Shown piece after piece: positions 38,443 to 47,907 of a DNA stretch of 64,000 nucleotides. The notes under the pieces were generated by a model, which was given only the letters and a program-made list of their open reading frames with translations, was not told where the DNA came from and made no database searches. Made by a program: the position numbers and the translations under genes. The DNA is from Gammaproteobacteria bacterium (GTDB lineage Bacteria; Pseudomonadota; Gammaproteobacteria; JAUZRS01), in NCBI GenBank assembly GCA_030949385.1, contig JAUZSP010000004.1, positions 1-64,000 on the forward strand. Direction: 5' to 3'. Within the stretch, counting starts at the first letter, position 1. Every line of letters begins with the position of its first letter.

Positions 38443-39105
38443 ATGAGTTTTTTTAAAAACATCTTCAACTCCGAGCCGGATCCCGTTCCGGCTCGCCGTC
38501 TAGAAGATCCAAAGAATCTGCAAGTCGGCGACATTGCTAAATTCGGTTTTGCCGCCCAAGCTGCGATCAGCAATCAATCGTTTGTCATTGAAGACGTTCA
38601 CAGCTACGACTTGGGCGGCGAGCAGAAACGCAAAACCGTCTTCACCACCGAAAACAGCGACGGCGTTTTGCTGCGTTTGGCGGTGATTCATGAACGCCAT
38701 CAAGAGCGACTGGAAATCGCCATTCCTCTGCTGCCCGACGATGTGCAGCAGGTATTTAATATTGATGCTTTTGTGGATTTATTGGATCCCGACAGCGGCA
38801 CTCATCACGTTCTGGAACGCATCGCCGACGTGGCGGATCTAGAGGGCTGGACAGCGCCGGTTTATCGCCAAGAACAGGGACACAACGCCTATTTTTACGA
38901 CCGAGATTATCGCGGCCTGTCACTGCCCGAAGACGCTGACGAAGGCACCGCTTTTAGTTACTACTTGCTGGTAAGTGACAACCGCGAGTACGCGCTGGAG
39001 GTACAGGTGTTTGATGGCGGTCAAACGGAGGTCTATCTGCTGGTCTATTTGGCCGTAGAAAAAATCGAGGAGTTGTGGCCTGCTAAAGTGGAGGTTAAGG
39101 TTTAA
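38443..39105 (+). CDS. yjfK: YjfK family protein (DUF2491)
   Basis: A 220-residue soluble protein of the DUF2491 family, starting four bases after yjfJ. Recognisable segments are the opening [30 protein letters not shown] and the aromatic/acidic [20 protein letters not shown]. It probably works with the PspA-like YjfJ, but no activity is known. Its stop overlaps the stop of the convergent MCP gene. Confidence 0.85.
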   Translation: MSFFKNIFNSEPDPVPARRLEDPKNLQVGDIAKFGFAAQAAISNQSFVIEDVHSYDLGGEQKRKTVFTTENSDGVLLRLAVIHERHQERLEIAIPLLPDDVQQVFNIDAFVDLLDPDSGTHHVLERIADVADLEGWTAPVYRQEQGHNAYFYDRDYRGLSLPEDADEGTAFSYYLLVSDNREYALEVQVFDGGQTEVYLLVYLAVEKIEELWPAKVEVKV

Positions 39106-40847
39106 AACAGCTCAATCGCCGGTAACTCTGGGGCGGCAGGTTTATTCACGTTTTGGCCATTGGCTTTATCATGGATCAAACGTTGATCCGCCATGTAATA
39201 GCCTTCATACAATTCATCTAAGTTCAGCGTATCCAGCTCATAAAACGCCTCTCTGTCCAAAATGGCTTTGGGCACAGCGGCAATGTGCTTATCAATCAAC
39301 TCGTGTGCCGCTTTAATCTGTTCCAAACGTTGGCGAGTGATGTCTTGAAACTGCACCCGCGCAAAGGCTTCCACGGTCAAGTTGGTAATCTGATCCACAC
39401 TCTCTGAAGTGCTGCGAAACACCGCTTGATTCAACTGCTCCAACTCATCGTACATGCTGGCCATGCTGCTCAAATCCGTCACAAAACCGTTCAACTGCTG
39501 CCGCTCGGCTTCGATTCGAGCGGGGTCTAAAATCTGTTTCATCTGCTGGTCGGCAATCTGGATCACTTTTTCAATGCCCACATCAATGTGGCTCGCCGCC
39601 TCTTCCGACTGCTCTGAGAGACGGCGCACTTCACCGGCCACCACGGCAAACCCTTTGCCTGCCTGTCCTGCTCGTGCCGCTTCAATGGAGGCGTTCAGCG
39701 CCAAGATATTGGTCTGAAACGCGATGTCTTTTACCATGCCGGTTAAGTTGCTGAGCTTGGCAATCTCTTTTAATACCGCCTCAATCTGCTGCGAATGGCT
39801 CACGTTTTCCTCTTTTCGTTGCGCCACGTACGCTGTTAACTCACGTACATTGTTGTGAATGCTCTCCACCCGATTCTGATCATTACCTGCCAGCGTGGCT
39901 GAATGTGAGATGGCCTGTTGCACTTCGCTTACTGAATTATCCGCTGCGGTTTCAATGGCCTGAATCTTCTCCATCAGATCCAACGCCGCCTCTTCGGTCA
40001 ACTGCGCCACACCGTCCAACTGCGAATCAAGAATGTGATGAAACTCCTCCACCTGTTTGTGCGTACCCAGCATCTGCGCCACCACATCGAGCGCGTAATC
40101 CAACCCTTGCGCCTGCACCGCCTCAATTTGCACCGCCATATCCAGCGACACCTTCGGCTCCTCTTCTGGCTGCATGACCCGCACAAAGGCCAACAACGCC
40201 TGCTGACTGGCATCTACGTTTTGCAGAGCAAATTGGGTGATTTTAGCCCATGCTTGATTCTGTTTGACCTGCATGTCTGCCGATGCCACCGTTTCGCTAT
40301 CAAGAGACGCTTCTAACCCCTTCTTGGATTCCTGCTCTAATTCGATCCCAATGGCCTCTGCTTGCACTTCACACCATGTGATCACATCATTCACATCTTG
40401 TTGTTGAGTGGCAGACCAAACAAACGCTTCTCCCGCTGCCACCTGATTCAACTTCTGCTGCAACTGAGCCTGAAATTGACCCACTTTTTGCTGACAAAAA
40501 GCCAAATGAGCCAATAATAAAGTTGAACCACGCACACTTTTTTGACACACTTTTTTCACCTGCTGAGAGACTCGATTCTGATACACATCCGCCGCCATTC
40601 GGTTCTGTATTTGCGATTTTTTTAATTCAAATAAAAACAGACACCCAAGCACCAAAACCGCACTCAATGAGGCCAACAGGGGCTGATAATAAGTGTCTTT
40701 AAATGCAGGCAGCAGCGCGGAGAGCAATAAAAACAGCACAAATACCGCAACAAAAGAAAACAGACCCACAAAAAAATAATATCTCTTCGGACAATCCATT
40801 GCCTTGCGTGATAACGCAGGCAAAATCAACTCCGTTCGATCTCGCAT
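39102..40847 (-). CDS. Methyl-accepting chemotaxis protein with a short membrane hairpin
   Basis: A 581-residue chemoreceptor and last gene of the chemosensory operon. Two closely spaced transmembrane helices near the N terminus (about 23-48 and 55-75) leave almost no periplasmic sensor domain, so input is probably cytoplasmic, through the region at about 90-290. The kinase-control tip is clear: [20 protein letters not shown] then [18 protein letters not shown]. Ligand unknown. It starts one base after the cheY stop. Confidence 0.93.
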   Translation of the reverse strand: MRDRTELILPALSRKAMDCPKRYYFFVGLFSFVAVFVLFLLLSALLPAFKDTYYQPLLASLSAVLVLGCLFLFELKKSQIQNRMAADVYQNRVSQQVKKVCQKSVRGSTLLLAHLAFCQQKVGQFQAQLQQKLNQVAAGEAFVWSATQQQDVNDVITWCEVQAEAIGIELEQESKKGLEASLDSETVASADMQVKQNQAWAKITQFALQNVDASQQALLAFVRVMQPEEEPKVSLDMAVQIEAVQAQGLDYALDVVAQMLGTHKQVEEFHHILDSQLDGVAQLTEEAALDLMEKIQAIETAADNSVSEVQQAISHSATLAGNDQNRVESIHNNVRELTAYVAQRKEENVSHSQQIEAVLKEIAKLSNLTGMVKDIAFQTNILALNASIEAARAGQAGKGFAVVAGEVRRLSEQSEEAASHIDVGIEKVIQIADQQMKQILDPARIEAERQQLNGFVTDLSSMASMYDELEQLNQAVFRSTSESVDQITNLTVEAFARVQFQDITRQRLEQIKAAHELIDKHIAAVPKAILDREAFYELDTLNLDELYEGYYMADQRLIHDKANGQNVNKPAAPELPAIELF

Positions 40848-40848
40848 A

Positions 40849-41217
40849 TCACGCTCCTGGTAACACCTGCTTAACCACCTGAGTCAACTGTTCCGGTGCC
40901 ACGGGTTTGACCAACCAACCCATCGCACCCGCCTGCTTGGCCTCGTCTCTTTTTGACTGCTGCGACTCCGTGGTCAACATCAAAATCGGCTTAAAACGCA
41001 TTGCCGCCGTTTTTTTCGACGCTTTGATAAACGTAATGCCGTCCATACCCGGCATATTCAGATCAGTAATCACCAAATCCGGTTTAAAACCCTCTATTTT
41101 TTCCAGCGCCTGTTGGCCACTGCTGGCCGTCAAAACCTCAAATCCCGCACGGCTTAAAATGCCTTTCATGCTCATCAATAACGTTGTTGAATCGTCCACC
41201 AGCATAATTTTTTTCAT
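40849..41217 (-). CDS. CheY-like response regulator (first copy)
   Basis: A single receiver domain of 122 residues with no output domain. The acid pair is VDDS near the N terminus, the phosphoacceptor aspartate lies in [13 protein letters not shown] and the conserved lysine in [11 protein letters not shown] choose the ATG at 41217 (MKKIMLVDD), preceded by GAGGTGAAAACG; an upstream GTG at 41226 overlaps that ribosome site. It probably carries CheA phosphate to an effector or acts as a phosphate sink. Confidence 0.9.
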   Translation of the reverse strand: MKKIMLVDDSTTLLMSMKGILSRAGFEVLTASSGQQALEKIEGFKPDLVITDLNMPGMDGITFIKASKKTAAMRFKPILMLTTESQQSKRDEAKQAGAMGWLVKPVAPEQLTQVVKQVLPGA

Positions 41218-41238
41218 CGTTTTCACCTCACATTAGGC

Positions 41239-42006
41239 CTAAAAAAGAATCTCCAACTCCTCCACCATCAAACCATAATCCATCGCGCCTGAACTGCGCG
41301 GCGCGTAAGAAAAAATCGGTTCACCTGCTTCAAACGCCTCTGCTAATTTAATGTTATTGCGAATGCCCCGCAAAATCCGTTCACGGCCAAACTGCTGCCC
41401 CAGATCCGCCAACACCCGCTGCTGCAATTTCAACTTACGATCCAACATAATCGGCAGCAGACCCAACAATCTCAAGTCAGGGTTGTGCAGTGTGGCCACC
41501 TTATAAAACAGCTTCGCCAATTGACGCACCCCCACCGCCGACAAATGATGCGGCACAAAAGGCACTAAAACCCCCTGCGCTGCCACCAACGCACTGATTA
41601 AAAGCGAATCCATCGTCGGTGGCGTATCTAGCACAATGCGATCAAAGGCCACCGCCACCGCCTCACTGTTCAAGGCCTGCTTCAACAGCGATACCGGCAA
41701 CTCCTGCGCGCAAAAATCCGTATTCGCCGGAGCCAAACAGAGGTTGCGAATCGGCGTTAACTGCACCACATCCATCAAGGCCAACTCCGGTTGGTGCAGC
41801 AACTGATGCACATGCTCCTCCGCTCGCCGCGCCGCCCGACACCCCACCCCAATCGCCGCATGGCCTTGGCTGTCAAGATCAATCAGCAACACCCGATGCC
41901 CTTGTCGGCTCCACTCAGCAGCCAAATTGACCGCCGTGGTGGTTTTACCCGAACCGCCTTTGCGGTTGCTCACCGCCAAAGTAAAGGGCTGTTGCCACTC
42001 AGCCAT
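41239..42006 (-). CDS. ParA-family ATPase of the chemosensory cluster
   Basis: A 255-residue deviant-Walker ATPase (SNRKGGSGKTTTAVNLA at about 10-26, LLIDLDSQGH near 40) of the ParA/MinD superfamily. Embedded in a che operon, it most resembles ParC-type proteins that place chemosensory arrays at poles or mid-cell so that daughters inherit them. No ParB-like or ParP gene is seen beside it. Positioning of the array is inferred from context. Confidence 0.85.
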   Translation of the reverse strand: MAEWQQPFTLAVSNRKGGSGKTTTAVNLAAEWSRQGHRVLLIDLDSQGHAAIGVGCRAARRAEEHVHQLLHQPELALMDVVQLTPIRNLCLAPANTDFCAQELPVSLLKQALNSEAVAVAFDRIVLDTPPTMDSLLISALVAAQGVLVPFVPHHLSAVGVRQLAKLFYKVATLHNPDLRLLGLLPIMLDRKLKLQQRVLADLGQQFGRERILRGIRNNIKLAEAFEAGEPIFSYAPRSSGAMDYGLMVEELEILF

Positions 42007-42238
42007 CCAAAACCGCCGCTTGCAGCCATTGAGTCAACTTCGCGTCATCAGGCCACACCGACACCGAAATTCGATTCGCCATCATCACCTGCAACACCGC
42101 GCTGTGTGGGTGCTGCAAGGTTTTTAAATTCAATTTGCCATTGGGGTTGGCCAACAGCCACTCCCACAAGGGTTCAGCCTCTTCAATACTGCAAAAATCA
42201 CTCAGTTTCGCCACGGTTTTTTTATAACTTATCGACAT
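41999..42238 (-). CDS. Small STAS-like protein in the che operon
   Basis: A 79-residue soluble protein. The middle (LNLKTLQHPHSAVLQVMMA) fits the beta-strand/turn/helix of a STAS domain, where a Ser/Thr would normally precede the helix; here the serine of HPHSAV is in that place. The gene overlaps both cheA (10 bases) and the parA-like gene (8 bases), so it is translationally coupled. A regulatory or scaffold role is likely, but the family call is tentative. Confidence 0.5.
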   Translation of the reverse strand: MSISYKKTVAKLSDFCSIEEAEPLWEWLLANPNGKLNLKTLQHPHSAVLQVMMANRISVSVWPDDAKLTQWLQAAVLDG

Positions 42239-44904
42239 GCCAACAGCTCCGGTGTGTTCAAAACCAACAGCACCCGCCCATCGCCCAGCAACGTCGCACC
42301 CGAGTAGCAGGGGTAATGCGCCATCACCCCCTCCAAGGATTTTTGGATAATATCAATGCCTTCATGAAATTCATCGATCACCAGCGCCACCTCCTCTTTT
42401 CCCAACATCATCACCAATACGGCAATCTCCTCAGGAGGCTGTGCCCGTGCGGGCAACTGCAACAACGCCCGCAGTGAAAAGAGCGGAATCAAACGCTCTC
42501 GCAACACCAACGCCTCGCTCTGTTTGATCCGTTGCACCGCTTCACGCGGCACCCGCACCGTCTCCACGATGTTCTCCATTGAGATGCCATAACTTTGCCC
42601 CGCCACCTCGATCATCATCACCCGCGTGACCGCCATCGACAGCGGCAGACTCAAGCGCACCGTGCTGCCCTGCCCCAATTCGCTGCTCACCTCAACGCTG
42701 CCACCGGCAGCCTGAATTACCGAGCGCACCACATCCATACCGACACCGCGCCCAGAAAGATCCGACACCGCCTCCGCCGTGGACAGCCCCGCCGAAAAAA
42801 TCAGCTGCAACGCCTCATGGTCGCTGATGTTGTCCAAACTCTGCTCATCCAGCAGACCGTTTTGGTAGGCTTTTTTCTTGATCTTTTCTGGATCAATACC
42901 CCGCCCGTCATCACTGATTTCAATCACCACCTGATCATCTTGACCCAGCGCACGCAAGATGATCGTACCGCTGGCAGGCTTGCCCGCCGCTCGGCGCTCC
43001 TCTGCACTCTCCAGTCCGTGATCCAGGCTGTTACGCACCAGATGAATCAGCGGATCGGCCAGATTTTCCACCACGTTTTTATCCGCTTCGGTCTCTTCGC
43101 CCTCCACCTTCAGCTCCACCTGTTTGCCCAACTTGCGCGACAGATCGCGTACCAGCCGTGGAAACCGCTGAAACACGGTGGAGATCGGCACCATGCGAAT
43201 TTGCATCATCGCCCCTTGCAATTCCTCAGAGAGACGATTGATCACCGTATATTGACTCTTAATCTCTTTTGCCAGCTGACGCACACCAAAATGCTCTTCG
43301 GCGCGCTTGGCCAAAAACGGCAGCGCATTTTTAGCCACCACCAGCTCGCCCACCAGATCCATCAACGCATCAATGCGCTGCTGATCCACCTTCAAGGTTT
43401 TGCTCACCACCTCCTTCTCATGACGACGCTCTGCCTGACGCCGATCCGCTTTGCGCTGTTCCACAGGCGCTGGCAACACAGACAACGAGGGCGATGATTT
43501 CGCTGGAGCGGCCTTCGCTGGCCTATTTTCAAGCTCATCTTCAGGCTCATCAGCCGATAAATTTAGCCCTTGTAAAAAACCCAACAACGGTTTGAGAGAT
43601 CGCTCAGCTTGGGCTTGATCACGCACCCGACAGACCGGCTCCACAGGCAGTGACAACAGCCGCATAACGTTACCCACCACCGTAGACACCGACGCAATGC
43701 GTCCCAGCAACGCTTCATCAGAACAAGGCAAAGCCAAAATATGCTGCTGCGTCTGCAACGCCTGCTCGGAGGCTTTTTTCTGTGCCACCGATATTTTCGA
43801 TACTTCTTCATCCCACTGCGTTGAAGGTGCTACAACAGCCACCGCTTCCGGCCACGTCAACTCCTGTTGAGTCATTGAGACCAACAAAAAACGGAACAGC
43901 TCCACCGTCTGACACCCCTGATTCAGCAACAAGCGCAACCAACGCAACACCGACGTTTGGCGTAACTCCGCTCCGCTCAACTCCAACAGAGGCCGAATCA
44001 ATTCAGCCAGACGCGACCAATCTTCCGCCATTACCACCGCTGGAGCCTGTTGCAAAAACAGCTCAAACGGCTCTTCATCACCCCACTCACCGCTAACAAA
44101 AACCAACTCTGACAGCGCCAAGACGCTCACATTCACCTGCTCAAGTTGGTAGCGAAAATAATCTTTCAGCTCATCCTCAGTTGCCACACTGAGCGCATAA
44201 AAACTCAAGTTGCATTGATACAGATCACGCTCTTTAAGCGGCAACCAAGGGGCTTGCGTTGTCACGCCAAACCAGAGCAGATGCGGTGCATTTTGCACCG
44301 TGTGCAGCGGGTCTTCTCCAGAAAAAAAAGCATCCTCTGCCGGAACATATTCAAGCGCAAGCAAGGTTGTATCAGCCGCGTAGTAGCGCCCGAAGAGATC
44401 CGCACGCTGCTTTTCTTCAAGCGCAGACAACCACGAAGGCGACTCGCTCGGCAGCGATAAAAGAGGCTCTGGCTCTGCAAGATCCAGAGCCGAGCTTAAC
44501 GCTTCATCAGCCTCAGTGCTGGGGGGTGAGATCAAGCTTAACTCTTGACTCAGATTCTGGCTGATGGCCATCGCATCCCCCCCCAAGCTGCCCTCATCCT
44601 CCAATTCATCCAACCAGATAGCAACCTGATCCATCACCTCCAAAAACAGGTCGATGTGTTCCGCTCTCAAGCTCACCTCACCCGCACGCACCCGATCCAA
44701 AAGATCCTCCGCCACATGCACCACCTTGGTAAAATACGGCATCTCAAACAGACCCGACGAACCTTTAATGGTGTGAACGGCACGAAACAGATCGTCTAAC
44801 AACGCACGGTTATCGGGGTTTTTCTCCAGCTCCAAAAAACAGCGGCCTGCGGTCTCCAAATTCTCCCGCGACTCCGACAAAAAACAGGCCAGCAAAGAAT
44901 CCAT
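42229..44904 (-). CDS. cheA: Chemotaxis histidine kinase CheA
   Basis: An 891-residue hybrid-free CheA. The single Hpt domain (1-110) has the phosphorylated H44 in RAVHTIKGSSG. An unusually long middle region (about 130-480) follows, with a conserved-looking section AFFSGEDPLHTVQNAPHLLW but no clear CheY-binding P2 domain. Then come the dimerisation helix (RIDALMDLVGELVVAKNAL), the ATPase (HLVRNSLDHGLE, ISDDGRGID, DLSGRGVGMDVV) and the C-terminal CheW-like domain. It is the kinase of the operon and should phosphorylate one or both CheY proteins and CheB. Confidence 0.96.
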   Translation of the reverse strand: MDSLLACFLSESRENLETAGRCFLELEKNPDNRALLDDLFRAVHTIKGSSGLFEMPYFTKVVHVAEDLLDRVRAGEVSLRAEHIDLFLEVMDQVAIWLDELEDEGSLGGDAMAISQNLSQELSLISPPSTEADEALSSALDLAEPEPLLSLPSESPSWLSALEEKQRADLFGRYYAADTTLLALEYVPAEDAFFSGEDPLHTVQNAPHLLWFGVTTQAPWLPLKERDLYQCNLSFYALSVATEDELKDYFRYQLEQVNVSVLALSELVFVSGEWGDEEPFELFLQQAPAVVMAEDWSRLAELIRPLLELSGAELRQTSVLRWLRLLLNQGCQTVELFRFLLVSMTQQELTWPEAVAVVAPSTQWDEEVSKISVAQKKASEQALQTQQHILALPCSDEALLGRIASVSTVVGNVMRLLSLPVEPVCRVRDQAQAERSLKPLLGFLQGLNLSADEPEDELENRPAKAAPAKSSPSLSVLPAPVEQRKADRRQAERRHEKEVVSKTLKVDQQRIDALMDLVGELVVAKNALPFLAKRAEEHFGVRQLAKEIKSQYTVINRLSEELQGAMMQIRMVPISTVFQRFPRLVRDLSRKLGKQVELKVEGEETEADKNVVENLADPLIHLVRNSLDHGLESAEERRAAGKPASGTIILRALGQDDQVVIEISDDGRGIDPEKIKKKAYQNGLLDEQSLDNISDHEALQLIFSAGLSTAEAVSDLSGRGVGMDVVRSVIQAAGGSVEVSSELGQGSTVRLSLPLSMAVTRVMMIEVAGQSYGISMENIVETVRVPREAVQRIKQSEALVLRERLIPLFSLRALLQLPARAQPPEEIAVLVMMLGKEEVALVIDEFHEGIDIIQKSLEGVMAHYPCYSGATLLGDGRVLLVLNTPELLACR

Positions 44905-44906
44905 GC

Positions 44907-45275
44907 TTACGCTCCTCCCGCCAGCAAGGTGGCGTAGGTCTGCAACTCAGCCACATCCGCCGGTTTCACCACATAAAAATTAGCGCCACTCAAATACGCT
45001 TTTTCCCGATCCTGCTCCGACTCTTCGGTGCTGATCATAATCACCGGTGTGGCGGCCAAACTTGGCTCTTGGCGCATCGCCTCCACCAAGCGATAGCCGT
45101 CCATCTTGGGCATATTTACATCCACCAAAAAGAGATCAAAATGCTCGCTCAAACCTCGCTCCAGCGCCTCAATGCCGTTTTCGGCCTCCCCCACCTCAAA
45201 CCCCAAGGTCTCCATCAACTGGCGGTGATAAAGGCGCACCGTCAGCGCATCGTCCACAATTAGAATTTTTTTCAT
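44907..45275 (-). CDS. CheY-like response regulator (second copy)
   Basis: A single receiver domain of about 122 residues: VDDALTV with the acid pair, the phosphoacceptor in LFLVDVNMPKMDG, and the lysine in YVVKPADVAEL. The start is taken as the ATG at 45275 (MKKILIVDD); TTG at 45281 has a better-spaced GGGAG and GTG at 45287 is also in frame. It lies two bases from cheA and 15 from cheR. Confidence 0.9.
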   Translation of the reverse strand: MKKILIVDDALTVRLYHRQLMETLGFEVGEAENGIEALERGLSEHFDLFLVDVNMPKMDGYRLVEAMRQEPSLAATPVIMISTEESEQDREKAYLSGANFYVVKPADVAELQTYATLLAGGA

Positions 45276-45290
45276 GCTCAATGACACTCC

Positions 45291-46151
45291 CTAGCAAAGC
45301 GGTTTTTGGTAGGCCAACGCCTTGGAAAATTTACGCACCGAAAACAGCGATGAGATGCGGCTCATGGATTCCGAATGCCCCAAAAAAATAAACCCACCCG
45401 GATTCAAAGCGTCATAAAACAGCTCTGCCGCCTGCCGACGTGAAGCATCATCAAAATAGATCAGCAAATTTCGACAGAAAATCAGATCAAAGTTTCGATA
45501 GCGGCGCATCTGACTGGCGTCGTTCAGATTCGCTTGGGTAAATTGAATCGACTCTCGCAGTTCACGATCAATCTGAAAACGATCCCCTGGCAACGGTTTA
45601 AAATGCCGTTTTAACAGCGCCTTTGGCAGTTGTTTCACCGACCGCTGGCTATAAATTCCTTTACGACAACTTTGCAATATTTTGCTGTCGATGTCCGAGG
45701 AACAGATCTCCACATCCACCTTCGCCAACAGAGGCCAATGCTCCAACAGATACAGCGCAATGGAATAAGGCTCCTCCCCACTGCTGGAGGGCAGAGACCA
45801 AATACGGATACTCTCACCAGGCGATTTGTGGCGCACCACCTCGTTCAGCAGCTCATCCACCATGCACTTAAACTGATACTCTTCACGAAAAAAGTAAGTC
45901 TCGTTCACCGTCATGCTGTTGATCAGCTCTTGCAGCTCATCCCGTGAAGCCTGAAAACGCATAAAAGTAAAATAGCTGCGAAAGCTCTCATGCCCCGTCT
46001 GCTGCATCCGCTCCAACAGCCGCTTATCGACAAAATAACGTTTGTTATTTTCAAACCGAATGCCCGTTTTACGATAAAAAAAATCCCGAAAACGCTCAAA
46101 CTCCACATCGCTAATGGTGCCGTCACGCTCTGCCACCGACGCTGCCAACAT
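45291..46151 (-). CDS. cheR: Chemoreceptor methyltransferase CheR
   Basis: SAM-dependent methyltransferase that methylates glutamates in the MCPs for adaptation. The 286 residues begin with the helical CheR N-terminal domain (about 18-75), then the SAM-binding domain, with the family hallmarks SMTVNETYFFRE, SLPSSSGEEPYSIA, FDLIFCRNLLIYFD and GGFIFLGHSESM. No C-terminal pentapeptide-binding extra domains are present. Confidence 0.95.
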   Translation of the reverse strand: MLAASVAERDGTISDVEFERFRDFFYRKTGIRFENNKRYFVDKRLLERMQQTGHESFRSYFTFMRFQASRDELQELINSMTVNETYFFREEYQFKCMVDELLNEVVRHKSPGESIRIWSLPSSSGEEPYSIALYLLEHWPLLAKVDVEICSSDIDSKILQSCRKGIYSQRSVKQLPKALLKRHFKPLPGDRFQIDRELRESIQFTQANLNDASQMRRYRNFDLIFCRNLLIYFDDASRRQAAELFYDALNPGGFIFLGHSESMSRISSLFSVRKFSKALAYQKPLC

Positions 46152-46153
46152 AA

Positions 46154-46771
46154 CTAAACCTCCTCGATTCGACGACAGGCCAGATCCACTGCAAAGGCCA
46201 AATACGCCTCCTTCGGGAAACGCTGCTTAATCGCCATCAGCTCCGGCACCATCTCCGCCCGCCCCACCTCAGCCAAACGATCCACCGCCGTGCTCACCAC
46301 ATTGATGTGGGTCTCATCTTTAAGCACCGACAACAGCCATTCGGGCGCTTGTGGGTGCGCCAACTGCTGCAAAATATCAATGGCAAAAATACGCACATCC
46401 GAATACCGATCATTGAGCAGCTCCAACATGTGCAACGCCACCCCTTCGGGCATGGTCTGCAACACCTCAATGGCACCGTTACGCAACACCGCATCCTCCG
46501 AACGCAGCAAGGTAATCAAGCCCGCCACTACCGGCTCACCGCCAATCTGTTGTAACGCTCCCAACAACGCCTCACGCACCGCGTGTTCAGGCTCACTCGT
46601 CAAGGCATTCAACAAGTCCGTCACCGCCTGCGGATACGCCGACAGCTCCCGCACCGCGTCGCGGCGCTTAAGGGCCGACTCCGAAGCCAACGCCAGCAGC
46701 AGCGTTTCGTAACCGCGCTCCAAAACCACGGTTTCCTGCTCATCTTCTACCGCTCTTTTTCTCAGTCCCAT
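46154..46771 (-). CDS. HEAT-repeat protein in the che operon
   Basis: A 205-residue protein made of five or six HEAT/PBS-lyase-type helical repeats (for example VREALLGALQQIGGEPVVAGL, LRNGAIEVLQTMPEGVALHML, VRIFAIDILQQLAHPQAPEWL shown in part). Such repeats bind other proteins and have no enzyme function of their own. It lies three bases upstream of the cheR start, between cheB and cheR, so it probably serves the chemosensory complex as a scaffold or regulator. Confidence 0.8.
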   Translation of the reverse strand: MGLRKRAVEDEQETVVLERGYETLLLALASESALKRRDAVRELSAYPQAVTDLLNALTSEPEHAVREALLGALQQIGGEPVVAGLITLLRSEDAVLRNGAIEVLQTMPEGVALHMLELLNDRYSDVRIFAIDILQQLAHPQAPEWLLSVLKDETHINVVSTAVDRLAEVGRAEMVPELMAIKQRFPKEAYLAFAVDLACRRIEEV

Positions 46772-46788
46772 CGCCTCATCTCCTTCAG

Positions 46789-47880
46789 CTACGCCATTCG
46801 ACGCTGTTTTTGCTCACTGGGCATTTCCTCTGCCCAACGAATCAACTGCGCGGCAATTTTATCGCAGGGCAAAACCAACTCCGCTCCGCCACGCTCGACC
46901 AATTCACGAGGCATACCGTAAACCACCGCCGTCTGCTCCGACTCTGCAATGGTGCGCGCACCCTGTTTATGCAACTGAGTCATCGCCTCCGCTCCATCGC
47001 TGCCCATACCGGTCAACTGCACCGCAATCACCTGTTTGGGATCACAGGTCTGTTGCAGAGATTGAGCCAGATACTCCACACTGGGGTGCCAAAGAAACTC
47101 CGCCCGCTCCGGTGTCAGGCACGCCATCAAACGCCCTGAACGCCGAATCACTTTCATATCGGCATTGCCCTTAGCGATCAGTACCGTACCCGCTTGCAGT
47201 GGGGTGGGTTTATCCAGCTCCTGTATTTGCAGGGGCGATAATTTATTCAAACGCTCGGCAAACAGGCGGGTGAAACTGGCAGGCATGTGTTGCGCCACCA
47301 AAATGGGCAACGGAAAATCCGCCGGTAACGCGCAGATCACCTCTTCCAAGGTGCGCGGCCCTCCCGTTGACACACCGATCAACACCACCCCTTCGGCAGC
47401 CTGCCCAGCCACAGGTGGTGGACGTTGCAAAACAGGACGACTCTTAACAGGCATAGAGGGGCGTTTCTGCACCGAACGAGGCCTTGAAAGTCGCGCCATA
47501 GAGGCCGCTTTCACCTTGCTCAACAGCTCTTTTTTCACCTCTCGCAGATTGACCGACACCGTGCCGCCTGGTTTGGCCAGATAATCCACCGCCCCCAGTT
47601 CCAAGGCCTCAAAAGTAGCCAGCGCGCCTTTTTCCGTCAAAGAGGAGACCATCACCACCGGTCTGGGACACTGCTGCATAATCAAACTCAAGCAGGTCAT
47701 GCCGTCCATCACCGGCATATTCAGGTCCAACGTCACCACGGCAGGGTCAAAGGTCTCAATTTTGCTCAAACCCTCTTCTCCGTTGCGAGCGATCTGCACC
47801 TCGTAACCGCCCTGTTGCAACATTTCGCTTAACTGGCGACGCATCAATGCGGAATCATCAATCACCAAGACTCGTTTCAT
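46789..47880 (-). CDS. cheB: Chemotaxis protein-glutamate methylesterase CheB
   Basis: Response-regulator methylesterase that removes receptor methyl groups. The 363 residues have an N-terminal receiver domain with phosphoacceptor D52 (VVTLDLNMPVMDG), a proline/basic linker and the esterase domain with catalytic serine in GVSTGGPRTL (near 172), histidine in AQHMPASF and aspartate in LTGMGSDGAEAM. Together with CheR it provides methylation-based adaptation; no cheD is seen. Confidence 0.96.
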   Translation of the reverse strand: MKRVLVIDDSALMRRQLSEMLQQGGYEVQIARNGEEGLSKIETFDPAVVTLDLNMPVMDGMTCLSLIMQQCPRPVVMVSSLTEKGALATFEALELGAVDYLAKPGGTVSVNLREVKKELLSKVKAASMARLSRPRSVQKRPSMPVKSRPVLQRPPPVAGQAAEGVVLIGVSTGGPRTLEEVICALPADFPLPILVAQHMPASFTRLFAERLNKLSPLQIQELDKPTPLQAGTVLIAKGNADMKVIRRSGRLMACLTPERAEFLWHPSVEYLAQSLQQTCDPKQVIAVQLTGMGSDGAEAMTQLHKQGARTIAESEQTAVVYGMPRELVERGGAELVLPCDKIAAQLIRWAEEMPSEQKQRRMA

Positions 47881-47907
47881 CTCATTGCTCCTTTGTCAGC
47901 CAGAAGA

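Noticed and set aside
42595-43497. 300-codon open frame on the plus strand
   Set aside because: Antisense to the cheA kinase core; Arg/His/Gln-rich with no recognisable family.
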